Shown here in pieces: positions 25,973 to 34,717 of a stretch of DNA of 64,000 nt. The DNA is taken from NCBI RefSeq assembly GCF_010894435.1, contig NZ_JAAIXZ010000021.1:124001-188000 (forward strand), in the 5' to 3' direction. This DNA is from Pyxidicoccus trucidator (GTDB taxonomy: Bacteria; Myxococcota; Myxococcia; Myxococcales; Myxococcaceae). The notes below the pieces were generated by a model. It saw only the letters and a list, made by a program, of their open reading frames with translations. It had not been told where the DNA came from and ran no database searches. Both the position numbers and the translations under genes were made by a program. How positions within the stretch are numbered: position 1 is the stretch's first letter; each line of letters starts with the position of its first letter.

Positions 25973-28282
25973 TCAGCTCCCCCTCAGGTTGTCCTGCCAG
26001 GGCGAAACATTGGACGCGTTGATCAACCACATGAACATCGCCTGCATCTCGGCATACTGCTGCTCGGCGATGCCCACCAGATTCGGGTGGAGCGCATCGA
26101 TGTCCACCCCCTCGAACTCGAAGCCCGCCGCGCCCGACATCTGCGCGCCCCTCCCGCCCATCACCCGGCGATCCCTGCAGCGCCACAGTCGCTGGCTGGC
26201 CATGCCGGCGGCATGACCGAAGTCTTTCGGAGGCGCCACCGCCTTCGGCATGACGACGTCGCGCTCTCCACACGCCCACAGCAACCACGTGAGCGCGTTC
26301 CAGTCGGCGCGAGCCCCCCGGGCAAGGTCCGGGAGCCCCATCTGAGCCAGGGAGAGCGTCTCATCGATGGAGACCGTCTCCTCCTCCTCGTTCTCGAACT
26401 CATCCACGGCCAGCTCCACCGGCCCGCCAGGCAGCAGGGCGGACAGGTCTGGCGGCATCCACGGGAGGATCGCCCCGGGCTTGAAGTGCTTCAGCATCGC
26501 CGCGCGCAGCTGCTGCAACCGAGTTGCGTACTTCTGGACGATGCGGTGGATGTCCGTCAGCTCCTGCGCGGGCGCCTCGGGGAGGCCGTCATACGTCGAG
26601 TGAGGCTTCTCCTCCGCCGGCCAGAACCCGCTTCGGCGGTAGAGACTCCGCGCGTACGTCCCGACAAACGTCGCGGTGGCGGGCTCCACCGTCGCCAGCC
26701 CCTGGGCATCCAGCAGGGCGTGCTGGTCGAGCCCCATGTTCAGCAGGACGAGGGCCCGGGTGAACAGCCAGGCCTTGCGCTCCGGCTGGAGCAGCAGCGC
26801 CGCGTTGATGAAGTCGAGCGCCGCGCGGGGGCGGTCGGACTGGTCGAGCAGCACCGCGTACCCGCGAAGCAGCATGCCCGCATCGCCACCGCGCATGAGG
26901 GTGTCGGCCATGGGCGCCCAGCTGTCCGCGGCGTTCTCCAGGGTCTGCCCCGCGATGGCCTCCGCGTTCTCCGGGGCGCACGGCAACGTCAGCCGGGCCA
27001 GCAGCTCCGACAACTCCTCCACCCGCTGCTCACAGGCCGCCGCGCGAGCCGTCGCCAGCACCGCTTCACGGTATCGCTTCGCCGCGAGGCACGTGTCGGC
27101 GTGCTCGCGCCACGCGCTCGCCGTCCTGGGCAGGTTGGAGAAGACGGGCGACTCCTTCAGCTCCTCCTCGCCCTGCGCGAGGCCCAGGTCCCGCGTCGTC
27201 ACCACCTGGCCGGCCGCATCGAGCAGCAACCAGACACCACACGCCTGGTTGTCTTCGCACTGGCCCTGATCGAAAGCCACTCGCGGGTCCAGATACTCGC
27301 CTTCCGCGCGTGAGCGGTAGCGGCCGGTGCGCGTGCCGTGGACGTACTCGACCTCCCAGACGAGCTCCCCCTCTGGCGTCCAGAACCGGCACAGCCCGTG
27401 CCGCTCCCCGTCCTTGTCCAGCTGGACGTGGGCCCACTGGCCCTGGTCCTCGCGGAACTCGGCCTCCGGAGGGAGCCCCTGGGGCCGGTCGGGGTACGGC
27501 TCGCCCGTGGTCGGCACCACGCGGCGGCCCTGGCCGTCGAAGTGCGTCACGCCCACCACCCGGCCATGGTCGTAGACCATGATGGTCTTCCGCACCTGTT
27601 CCGAGACGCCGTTCTCGTGCATCCGCTCGGTGGTGAAGCCGTCGGTGGCGTACCAGGTGCGCGGCCCGTGGAGGTCTCCCTCCACGAACTGGCCGTCCTG
27701 GGAAACAGCGCCGCCCTCGTGGAAGCGCTGGAACGGGCCATGCGGCTTGCCGTGCTCCATGTTCGACGCGTTGCAGAGCGTGCCGTCCGCGCGCCAGTAC
27801 TTCCAGGGGCCGTGCTTCTCGCCGTCCTCGTCATGGCCGCCGTGGGCCCACTCCTGGTCGTTCTCGTCCCACTCGGCCTCGGGGGGGACACCCGGCGGGG
27901 GGATGCCCTGCTCCGTCAGCTTCTTGTTCTCCTCGGCCCTGCTCACCATGGCGGAGTCGAGCGCGCTCAGCGACCGGACCAGCGCCTCCAGCCGCGCCTT
28001 GGGCAGCGCGCCGCTCGAGCGGTGCACGACGAGGCCGTCCTTGAAGGCGATGAGGGTGGGAATCGACTGGACGTCGAACTTGCCGCCCAGGTCCGGGTGC
28101 GCCTCGGTGTCCACCTTGCCGAAGACGGCCTCCGGGTGGGCGGACGCGACGGCCTCGTAGGTGGGAGCGAAGGCCCGGCAGGGACCGCACCACGCGGCCC
28201 AGAAGTCCACCAGGACCAGGCCTGGCTTGCCTGTGGTCTGCTCGAAGTTCTCGGCCGTCAGCTCGATGGTGTGCTCGCTCAA
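25973..28282 (-). CDS. Thioredoxin fused to YwqK/MORN-like repeats and a TPR-like region
   Basis: A 769-residue protein starting at TTG with GGAG just upstream. Residues 1-110 are a full thioredoxin domain with active site WAAWCGPCRAF and the cis-proline region QSIPTLIAF. Residues ~140-370 hold repeats of the type HGPWKYWRADGTL, HGPFQRFHEGG and HGLCRFWTPEGE, as in YwqK/MORN-variant proteins. Residues ~400-560 are helical and TPR-like. The C-terminal ~200 residues are unrecognised. It is cytosolic (no signal peptide). Operon with the FHA gene 3 bp downstream, which suggests a redox-active or interaction scaffold tied to phospho-signalling. Confidence 0.85.
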   Translation of the reverse strand: MSEHTIELTAENFEQTTGKPGLVLVDFWAAWCGPCRAFAPTYEAVASAHPEAVFGKVDTEAHPDLGGKFDVQSIPTLIAFKDGLVVHRSSGALPKARLEALVRSLSALDSAMVSRAEENKKLTEQGIPPPGVPPEAEWDENDQEWAHGGHDEDGEKHGPWKYWRADGTLCNASNMEHGKPHGPFQRFHEGGAVSQDGQFVEGDLHGPRTWYATDGFTTERMHENGVSEQVRKTIMVYDHGRVVGVTHFDGQGRRVVPTTGEPYPDRPQGLPPEAEFREDQGQWAHVQLDKDGERHGLCRFWTPEGELVWEVEYVHGTRTGRYRSRAEGEYLDPRVAFDQGQCEDNQACGVWLLLDAAGQVVTTRDLGLAQGEEELKESPVFSNLPRTASAWREHADTCLAAKRYREAVLATARAAACEQRVEELSELLARLTLPCAPENAEAIAGQTLENAADSWAPMADTLMRGGDAGMLLRGYAVLLDQSDRPRAALDFINAALLLQPERKAWLFTRALVLLNMGLDQHALLDAQGLATVEPATATFVGTYARSLYRRSGFWPAEEKPHSTYDGLPEAPAQELTDIHRIVQKYATRLQQLRAAMLKHFKPGAILPWMPPDLSALLPGGPVELAVDEFENEEEETVSIDETLSLAQMGLPDLARGARADWNALTWLLWACGERDVVMPKAVAPPKDFGHAAGMASQRLWRCRDRRVMGGRGAQMSGAAGFEFEGVDIDALHPNLVGIAEQQYAEMQAMFMWLINASNVSPWQDNLRGS

Positions 28283-28416
28283 GGGGGCTCCAGACGAGGG
28301 GGGCGCCGTCTTCTAGTGGAAGCCCCTTCCTCACACCAGCGGCCACCACGCCCCCCGCGCCACTCCTCGAAATCTTGAAGCGCGAGAGTGCCGGCGGGCC
28401 TGCTCTGGACGGGGCC

Positions 28417-30978
28417 TCAGCCCACGACGCTCGCCAGGAACGGCGCCGTGCGGCTCGCGGACGCCCTGGCGACCTGGGCGGGCGTGCCGGACACCACCAC
28501 CCGGCCACCCTCGTCACCCGCGCCCGGGCCCATGTCGATGACCCAGTCGCTCGCGGCCACCACGCGCATGTCGTGCTCGACGAGGATGACGGTGTTGCCC
28601 GCCTCGACCAGCCCATCCAGCTGCGTCATCAGCTTGTCCACGTCGGCGGGATGCAGCCCCGTGGTGGGCTCGTCCAGGATGTAGAGCGTGTTGCCGCGCT
28701 GAACCCGCTGCAGCTCGGTGGCGAGCTTGATGCGCTGGGCCTCGCCGCCGGACAGCTCGGTGGCGGGCTGGCCCAGGCGCAGGTAGCCCAGGCCCACCTC
28801 GCGCAGCACGCCGAGCGAGCGCAGCACCTGCGGCTCGTCCGCGAAGAACGTGTGGGCCGCGTCGACCGTCATCCCCAGCACCTCGGCGATGTTCTTGCCC
28901 CGGTACTGAATCTCCAGCGTCTTCGCGTTGTAGCGGGCGCCGTGACACGCGGGGCATGGCGCATAGACGCTGGGCAGGAAGAGCAGCTCGACGCTCACGA
29001 AGCCCTCGCCCTCACACGTCTCACAGCGGCCCTTGGCCACGTTGAAGGAGAAGCGCCCGACGTCGTAGCGCCGCGCCCGCGCCGCCGGAGTCGCCGCGAA
29101 GAGCTTGCGCACGCTGTCGAAGAGCCCCGTGTACGTCGCGAGGTTGGAGCGCGGCGTGCGTCCAATCGGCTTCTGGTCGACGCGCACCAGTCGCTTGAGG
29201 CCCTCCATCCCCTTAGCGATGCGGCCGCCCGTGGTGAGCACGACGGAGCGCTCCAGCTCCTCGCCCTCCTCCTCGTCCAGCGGAACTTCATGGCCGAGCT
29301 GCTCGGCGACCAGCTCCACCAGCACCTGGCTGACGAGGCTCGACTTCCCCGAGCCGGAGACGCCCGTCACCGTGGTGAAGACGCCCAGCGGGAACTCCAC
29401 GTCCAGGCCGTGCAGGTTGTTGCGGGTGACGCCTTCCAGGCGGAGCCAGCCCCGGGGCTCGCGCGGGGTGCGACGCAGCCGCGTCCCGGCGCCGAAGAGG
29501 TAGCGCCGCGTCTGGGACGCCTCCACGGCCGCGAGCCCTTCGAGTGGACCACTATAAAGGATGCGCCCGCCCTTCTCGCCCGCGGCCGGTCCGACGTCGA
29601 CAATCCAGTCGGCGTTCCGGATGACATCCACCTCGTGCTCCACCACGAACAGCGAGTTGCCCGAGCCCTTCAGCTGGTCCAGCGCCTTCAGCAGCGACTC
29701 GGTGTCCGCGGGATGGAGGCCCGCGGAGGGCTCGTCCAGCACGTACACCACGCCGAACAGGTTGGAGCGCACCTGGGTGGCGAGCCGCAGGCGCTGCAGC
29801 TCCCCGGGCGAGAGCGTCGGCGTGCTGCGCTCCAGCGACAGGTAGCCCAGGCCCAGCTCCGTCAGCACGCTGATGCGCGCCAGCAGGTCCTTGGCGATGC
29901 GCGCGGCGACCAGCGCCTTCTCCGGGTGTTCCCGGGCCAGCTTCGCGGCCCCGGGCGCCGTGCCGTCCGCCGCGGGCCGGAGAATCTCCGCGACGCGCTT
30001 CAGCGGCAGCTGGGACAGCTCGCCGATGTCGAGGCCCGCGAAGGTGACGGACAGCGACTCGCGGCGCAGCCGCTTGCCCTCGCAGACGCGGCACGCCCCG
30101 CTCACCATGTACCGCGACACGCGCTTCTTCATCAGCGCGCTCTGCGTGGTGGCGAAGGTCTGCAGCACGTACTTCCGGGCGCCCGTGAAGGTCCCCATGT
30201 AGCTGGGCGGTTCCTTGCGCTTGAGGGCGCGACGCGTCTCCTCCGGGGTGAAGCCCGCGTAGACGGGGACGGTGGGCTGCTCGTCCGTGAAGAGGATCCA
30301 CTCCCGGTCCTTCTTCGGCAGCTCGCGCCAGGGGCGGTCCACGTCGTAGCCAAGCGTCACCAGGATGTCGCGCAGGTTCTGGCCGTGCCACGCGGGCGGC
30401 CACGCGGCGACGGCGCGCTCGCGGAGGGTCAGCGAGTCATCCGGCACCATGGACTGCTCGGTCACCTCGTAGACGCGGCCCAGCCCGTGGCAGTTGGGAC
30501 ACGCCCCCGCCGGCGTGTTGGGCGAGAACGCGTCCGAGTCGAGGTGCGGCTGATGGGGCGGATACGTCCCGGCGCGCGAGTACAGGAGGCGCAGCGAGTT
30601 GGCGATGGTGGTGACGCTGCCCACCGACGAGCGGGACGTGGGAGAGCCCCGGTGCTGCTGGAGGGCCACCGCGGGAGGCAGGCCGTCGATGGAGTCGACC
30701 TCCGGCACGCCCGCCTGGTCGATGAGCCGCCGGGCATAGGGGGCCACGGACTCGAAGTACCGGCGCTGCGCCTCCGCGTAGAGCGTCCCGAAGGCCAGCG
30801 ACGACTTGCCCGAGCCGGACACGCCGGTGAAGACGACCAGGGCGTCTCGGGGGATTTCGACATCCACGTTCTTGAGGTTGTGCTCCCGGGCGCCGCGGAC
30901 GCGGACGTAGCCCGTCCGGGTGTCGCTCGAAGCCTCGGGTGGCTGAAGGTCGCGGAGTTTGCGCATTCGCACTGTCAT
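28417..30978 (-). CDS. UvrA2-type excinuclease-like ABC ATPase
   Basis: An 853-residue protein with two ABC ATPase halves. Walker A occurs twice as GVSGSGKSSL, the signatures are LSPGELQRLRLA and LSGGEAQRIKLA, and the Walker B regions are VVYVLDEPSAGLH and TLYILDEPTTGLH. Zinc-finger cysteines remain (CRVCEGKRL; CETCEGEGF with CPACHGARYN). It is ~100 residues shorter than canonical UvrA (~940-950) around the first-half insertion, which fits class II UvrA (UvrA2/DrrC type) lacking a full UvrB-interaction region. Such proteins give tolerance to DNA-binding drugs. ATG 30978 lacks a clear ribosome binding site; ATG 30966 is possible. It is divergent from a secreted protein gene. Confidence 0.88.
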   Translation of the reverse strand: MTVRMRKLRDLQPPEASSDTRTGYVRVRGAREHNLKNVDVEIPRDALVVFTGVSGSGKSSLAFGTLYAEAQRRYFESVAPYARRLIDQAGVPEVDSIDGLPPAVALQQHRGSPTSRSSVGSVTTIANSLRLLYSRAGTYPPHQPHLDSDAFSPNTPAGACPNCHGLGRVYEVTEQSMVPDDSLTLRERAVAAWPPAWHGQNLRDILVTLGYDVDRPWRELPKKDREWILFTDEQPTVPVYAGFTPEETRRALKRKEPPSYMGTFTGARKYVLQTFATTQSALMKKRVSRYMVSGACRVCEGKRLRRESLSVTFAGLDIGELSQLPLKRVAEILRPAADGTAPGAAKLAREHPEKALVAARIAKDLLARISVLTELGLGYLSLERSTPTLSPGELQRLRLATQVRSNLFGVVYVLDEPSAGLHPADTESLLKALDQLKGSGNSLFVVEHEVDVIRNADWIVDVGPAAGEKGGRILYSGPLEGLAAVEASQTRRYLFGAGTRLRRTPREPRGWLRLEGVTRNNLHGLDVEFPLGVFTTVTGVSGSGKSSLVSQVLVELVAEQLGHEVPLDEEEGEELERSVVLTTGGRIAKGMEGLKRLVRVDQKPIGRTPRSNLATYTGLFDSVRKLFAATPAARARRYDVGRFSFNVAKGRCETCEGEGFVSVELLFLPSVYAPCPACHGARYNAKTLEIQYRGKNIAEVLGMTVDAAHTFFADEPQVLRSLGVLREVGLGYLRLGQPATELSGGEAQRIKLATELQRVQRGNTLYILDEPTTGLHPADVDKLMTQLDGLVEAGNTVILVEHDMRVVAASDWVIDMGPGAGDEGGRVVVSGTPAQVARASASRTAPFLASVVG

Positions 30979-31114
30979 TGAGGGTGGTGCTGACGCCGGT
31001 GGAACTCCCGCCCCCCATACCCGCTCGCACGCCCTCCGGGCGGGCCATCGTGGAGGTGCGCCCCCCGCTCTGGTAGATGGGCGCGGTTGTCCCCCCTCTC
31101 ACTGGAGTTCCAAC

Positions 31115-31636
31115 ATGTCCCGGCTTTCCCGCCACGCGCTCGTGCTCGCCCTGCTGCTCACCTCCACCTCCGCCCTGGCTGGGGAGCAGTGGGTGCAGGC
31201 ACGGACAGTGCTCAACACGTGCGGCTACTTCAGCACCTCGCAGGCGGAGATCACCTTCGCCTACCGCAACCAGGACCTGCCCTGGGGCACCAGCGTGTTC
31301 CTCATCTACGGCTGGGGCGGGATGTCGGGCACCACCCCGTTCGCCTGGGCGCCGGCGGCGGTGACTGTCGAGGCGCCGGCAACGGCCCCGTACCACTGGG
31401 GCACCACGGTGACGGGCGTCATCCGGGCGCGCTCGTCGACGTCGTACACGAGCATCAACTACGTCTGGAAGGTCGTCCTCCCGGACGGCAGTGAGTTCTA
31501 CGAGAAGGGCAATGGCTCCACGTACGGCTACTACGCCGCGGACTTCTCGCAGGTCCCCATGCCGTGCACCACCACCTCCGGGACGTTCATCGGCACCCCG
31601 ACGCCGCTGACCATCACCACCGTCGTGAAGAACTGA
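31115..31636 (+). CDS. Secreted protein of unknown function
   Basis: A 173-residue protein with a clean signal peptide (SRLSRHALVLALLLTSTSALAG). The mature part is rich in Tyr, Trp, Ser and Thr and looks like a beta-sandwich (SVFLIYGWGGMSGTTPFAWA; YTSINYVWKVVLPDGSEFY). Two cysteines, one in each half, could form a disulfide. Start at ATG 31115 with CTGGAG upstream. No family recognised. Confidence 0.75.
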   Translation: MSRLSRHALVLALLLTSTSALAGEQWVQARTVLNTCGYFSTSQAEITFAYRNQDLPWGTSVFLIYGWGGMSGTTPFAWAPAAVTVEAPATAPYHWGTTVTGVIRARSSTSYTSINYVWKVVLPDGSEFYEKGNGSTYGYYAADFSQVPMPCTTTSGTFIGTPTPLTITTVVKN

Positions 31637-31654
31637 CGAGGCGTCCGTAAGGCC

Positions 31655-31679
31655 GGCGCCCGCCGTGGTGGCGGGCGCC
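31655..31679 (+). terminator. Hairpin after the secreted protein gene
   Basis: GGCGCCCGCC (31655-31664) and GGCGGGCGCC (31670-31679) form a perfect 10-bp stem with a 5-nt loop, 18 bp after the stop. It isolates the ECF promoter downstream from read-through. Confidence 0.65.
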
Positions 31680-31777
31680 CTGGACGTGCCAGTGATACGC
31701 CCCGCGTGGCTGGCCCCCGTACGCCCGATGGCGGATGCTGTGGGGCCGTGTCGGCATCCCGGCTGCTGAAAGAGGGG

Positions 31778-31809
31778 GGTTCCCATTTTCCGGTGGTCGG
31801 GCGGTCTTC
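31778..31809 (+). promoter_or_regulatory. Putative ECF sigma promoter of the sigma/caspase operon
   Basis: GGTTCCC at 31778-31784, ten bases, then GGTCGGGCGGTCTTC at 31795-31809. The same arrangement with identical spacing recurs at 35981-36012 ahead of the paralogous lipoprotein (20 of 22 fixed bases match). Reading GGTTCCC as -35 and CGGTCTTC as -10 gives a 17-bp spacer, normal for ECF promoters. This suggests autoregulation by the sigma factor just downstream. Confidence 0.75.
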
Positions 31810-31831
31810 TCTCCAGAAGGAGTGCACCGCC

Positions 31832-31882
31832 GTGAGTCCCATTGCCCGGAAGGCCAGACCTGGAGGCGCGCGCCATGGCTGA
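31832..31882 (+). CDS. Possible 16-codon leader peptide overlapping the sigma factor start
   Basis: A GTG at 31832 has AAGGAG 9 nt upstream, a better ribosome binding site than most in this window. The frame encodes 16 residues (MSPIARKARPGGARHG) and stops at TGA 31880-31882, overlapping the sigma factor ATG at 31875 out of frame. It could couple translation of the sigma factor, or be chance. Confidence 0.3.
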   Translation: MSPIARKARPGGARHG

Positions 31883-32378
31883 CGCGTGGCTGGGTCAGCT
31901 CTACGAGCGCTATGGCTTCCTCGTGCACCGACGGTGCATGCAACTGGTCCGTCGCCCCGAGGACGCCGAGGACGCGCTCCAGGAGACCTTCCTCCGGGTG
32001 AAGCGCTACGGCCCGCCGCGCGAGGGCGAGGCCACGCTCGCCTGGCTCTACACGGTGGCAGCCCGGTGCTGCTTCGACCTGATGGAGAAGCGCGGCCGTG
32101 AGCCCGTGGCCGAGGAGTCCCAGCTCGCCGCCCTGGAGGAGCGCGGCGGCGGCTCCACCGAGGACGCGGACCGGCGCGCGCTGCTCGGCGCCGCGCTGCG
32201 CACGCTGGACGGCAAGACGCGCACCATCGGCGTGCTCCACTACCTGGACGGCTACACGCAGGAAGAGGTGGCCGAGCAGACGGGCTTCTCGCGGAAGACT
32301 GTCGGCAAGAAGCTCAAGACATTCGAGGACCGCATCCGCCAGCTCTTCGGCGGACGCGGCAACGAGGCCCCACGATGA
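31875..32378 (+). CDS. ECF-family RNA polymerase sigma factor
   Basis: A 167-residue sigma-70 family protein reduced to regions 2 and 4. Region 2 contains EDAEDALQETFLRVKRYG, where core RNA polymerase binding and -10 melting occur. Region 4 contains YLDGYTQEEVAEQTGFSRKTVGKKLK, the -35-reading helix-turn-helix. GGAGG lies 8 nt before the ATG at 31875. The stop overlaps the next gene's start as ATGA, so the two are translationally coupled, as is usual for sigma/anti-sigma pairs. The promoter-like element upstream is repeated before the lipoprotein at 36067, which defines a likely regulon. The inducing signal is unknown. Confidence 0.88.
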   Translation: MADAWLGQLYERYGFLVHRRCMQLVRRPEDAEDALQETFLRVKRYGPPREGEATLAWLYTVAARCCFDLMEKRGREPVAEESQLAALEERGGGSTEDADRRALLGAALRTLDGKTRTIGVLHYLDGYTQEEVAEQTGFSRKTVGKKLKTFEDRIRQLFGGRGNEAPR

Positions 32379-33136
32379 CCGCTCCCCTCCCCCCCTCTCC
32401 TCGCGGGCCCGAGTGCCCTCCCGCCGCCGTGCTCGAAGCCCTCTCGGCCGGCGAGCCCACGCCGGACGCGACGCGCGCCCACGTGAAGGGGTGTGCCGCA
32501 TGCGGCGCGCAGCTCGACGCGCTCACCACCGGCCGGGACGCCTTCCTCCGCGCCCGCCCGACGGACCGCTTCCTGCGCCAGCTCGAGCGCCGCGAGGAGG
32601 CACCCGCCCGCGCGCCGTCGCCCTGGCGCCGCCTGTTTCCGGTGCTCGCCGCCGTGGTGCCCGTGCTCGTGTTGGTGCTGGTGGTCGGCCCCCGCCTGCT
32701 CCAGGAAGGCCCCGGTGTCACCTGGAAGGGAGACGCCTTCCGCGTGGTGGCCGCACGCGCGGGCGCGGAAGCCGCCCCACTGGCCCAGGACAGCACCGTG
32801 AAGGCGGGAGACCGGCTGCGCTTCGCCTACGAGGCGCCCGAGGCCGGGCACCTGCTCGTGCTGGAGCTGGACGGCCGGGGCGGCGCGAGCGTCTTCCATC
32901 CGTTCGACGGCACGACCTCCGCACCGCTCGCCGCCGGCCAGCGCGACTTCCTGCCCGGCAGCGTGGAGCTGGACGACGCGCCGGGCACGGAGTGGCTCTT
33001 CGCCGTCTTCTCCCCGCGCCCGCTCCAGGCGGAACCGCTGCTCGCCCAACTGCGTGAGCAGGCGGGCCGCGCCGCGCCCACCCTCACCTGCGACGGCTGC
33101 CGCGTCTCCACGCTGCGCCTGCGCAAGGCTCCCTGA
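32375..33136 (+). CDS. Anti-sigma-like membrane protein with zinc motif and DUF4384-like domain
   Basis: A 253-residue protein. The cytoplasmic N-terminus has H-x3-C-x2-C (His36, Cys40, Cys43), the core of ZAS-type anti-sigma zinc-binding domains. One membrane helix (about residues 87-107, LFPVLAAVVPVLVLVLVVGP) follows. The outside part (about 110-250) resembles DUF4384 (FRVVAARAG, GDRLRFAYEAPEAGHLLVLE, GASVFHPFDG, PGTEWLFAVFSPRP), a domain that often accompanies caspase-like proteins. It ends with CDGCR, a potential redox or metal pair. The ATGA overlap with the sigma gene and 2-bp gap to the caspase gene place it as sensor and inhibitor of the system. Confidence 0.85.
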   Translation: MTAPLPPSPRGPECPPAAVLEALSAGEPTPDATRAHVKGCAACGAQLDALTTGRDAFLRARPTDRFLRQLERREEAPARAPSPWRRLFPVLAAVVPVLVLVLVVGPRLLQEGPGVTWKGDAFRVVAARAGAEAAPLAQDSTVKAGDRLRFAYEAPEAGHLLVLELDGRGGASVFHPFDGTTSAPLAAGQRDFLPGSVELDDAPGTEWLFAVFSPRPLQAEPLLAQLREQAGRAAPTLTCDGCRVSTLRLRKAP

Positions 33137-33138
33137 CC

Positions 33139-34704
33139 ATGCGGTGGCTGTCCCTGCTGCTCGTGCTCCTGTGGCCGGCCCTGGCGCCGGCGGAGACCGT
33201 GCGCCTGCTCGTGTCCATCGGCGCCAACGTGGGAGACCCGGACGACGCGGTGCTGCGCTTCGCGGATGACGACGCGGCCCGGGTGCGCCAGCTCTTCGTC
33301 GAGCTGGGTGGCGTGCGCGCGGACCGGGCGTCGGTGCTGGTGGATGCATCGGCGCAGGACGTGCGCCAGAAGCTCGCGGAGGTGGCGGGCCGCATCGCCG
33401 AGCTGCGTGGCGAAGGCCACGACCCGGTGCTGGTGGTCTACGTCTCCTCGCACGCGAAGGCCGGGATGCTGCACCTGGCCGGCACGCACCTGCCGCTCAC
33501 CGAGCTGCGCGACACCGCGCGCAAGGCCGGCGCGCGCCTCACCGTGGTGGTGGTCGACGCGTGCGAGAGTGGCACGCTCGCCCAGAAGAAGGGCGGCCGC
33601 GCTGCGCCGGCCTATGACGTCGCGCTGGAGAAGCTGCCACTGCACGGTCAGGTGGTCATCTCGTCGAGCGGCCCGGCGGAGCTGAGCGAGGAGTGGGACT
33701 CCCTCCAGGGCTCGCTCTTCACACACCACCTGCTCACGGGCCTGCGCGGCGACGCGGACGCGGACGCGGATGGCAAGGTGTCCCTCTCCGAGGCGTACAC
33801 GTATTCCTACCGGCGCACGGTAGCGGGCGCGGCCGGTGCGGGGCAGCACCCCGCGTACGCGCTGGAGCTGGCCGGCACGGGCGAGCTGGTCCTTACGGAG
33901 CCCTCGGTGGCGCGGAGCGCGCTCGTCTTCCCCGCCGCCGCGTCGGGGCGCTACGTGGTGTCCAGCCGCCCCCGCCCGGACGTCGTCGCCGAGGTGGAGA
34001 AGCAGCCCGGCCGTCCCTTGCGAATCGCGGTGCCTCCGGGGCGCTACCTCGTGCGCAAGCGCGCCGGGGCGAGCACCGGCCTGCTGGAGGTGGAGCTGCC
34101 CTTCGGCGGCGAGCGGCAGGTGAACGAGTCCGCGCTGGAGTGGCGGCGCTACCAGGAGGTCGCGGTGAAGGGCGGCGCACTGGAGCTCAAGAGCGCGGCG
34201 GTGCTCGCGCTCGGGCGCGTGGAGGGGGCGGCCATTCCCGGAACGGGCACCCGCGTGTCGGCCGCGCTGGGCTACCGGCACACGCAGGGCGCGTGGTGGG
34301 CGCTGGGCACGGTGTCGGGTACACGCGCCCGCTACCGGGGCGTGGGGCTCGGCATCACCGAGGGCGCGCTGGGGCTGGGCGCGTCCGCGGGCTACCGCTG
34401 GCTGGAGTGGGCGCTGGTGCCCCACGTGGGCCTGTCCGTGGAGCTCACGGGCCTGCGGCAGTCCTTCCTGCGTGACAGGGAAGAGGACATCCAGGACACG
34501 ATGGGCGTGCCCCCGCTGGCCCCGCGCAGCGCGCTGGGCGTGGCGGCCGGCCCCGTGGTGGGCCTGGAGGTGCCGCTGCCCGGTCCCACCTTCGCGCTCC
34601 TCCAAGGGCAGCTGCTCGTGCGCTACCTGCCGCCCTCCAGCGAGGGAGTGGCTCCCCTGCGCCTCGCGCCGCTCGCCTCCGCGGGCGCGGGCTTCCGCTT
34701 CTGA
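33139..34704 (+). CDS. Exported caspase-like (C14) protein with C-terminal beta-rich domain
   Basis: A 521-residue protein. A signal peptide (MRWLSLLLVLLWPALAPAE) leads to a caspase/metacaspase fold (residues ~20-240). The candidate catalytic His105 is in VYVSSHAKAG and Cys142 in VVVVDACESGTL, so the His-Cys dyad is intact. DADADADGKVSLSEAY (from about 205) resembles the Ca-binding-like loop seen in bacterial caspase homologues. Residues ~255-330 look PEGA-like (LRIAVPPGRYLVRKR). From ~370 on, alternating aromatic and glycine strands (SAALGYRHTQGAWWALGTVS; LGLGASAGYRWLEWALVPHV) suggest an outer-membrane beta-barrel. Bacterial caspases are usually cytosolic, so export is unusual. Confidence 0.85.
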   Translation: MRWLSLLLVLLWPALAPAETVRLLVSIGANVGDPDDAVLRFADDDAARVRQLFVELGGVRADRASVLVDASAQDVRQKLAEVAGRIAELRGEGHDPVLVVYVSSHAKAGMLHLAGTHLPLTELRDTARKAGARLTVVVVDACESGTLAQKKGGRAAPAYDVALEKLPLHGQVVISSSGPAELSEEWDSLQGSLFTHHLLTGLRGDADADADGKVSLSEAYTYSYRRTVAGAAGAGQHPAYALELAGTGELVLTEPSVARSALVFPAAASGRYVVSSRPRPDVVAEVEKQPGRPLRIAVPPGRYLVRKRAGASTGLLEVELPFGGERQVNESALEWRRYQEVAVKGGALELKSAAVLALGRVEGAAIPGTGTRVSAALGYRHTQGAWWALGTVSGTRARYRGVGLGITEGALGLGASAGYRWLEWALVPHVGLSVELTGLRQSFLRDREEDIQDTMGVPPLAPRSALGVAAGPVVGLEVPLPGPTFALLQGQLLVRYLPPSSEGVAPLRLAPLASAGAGFRF

Positions 34705-34717
34705 GAGGACACGTCGC

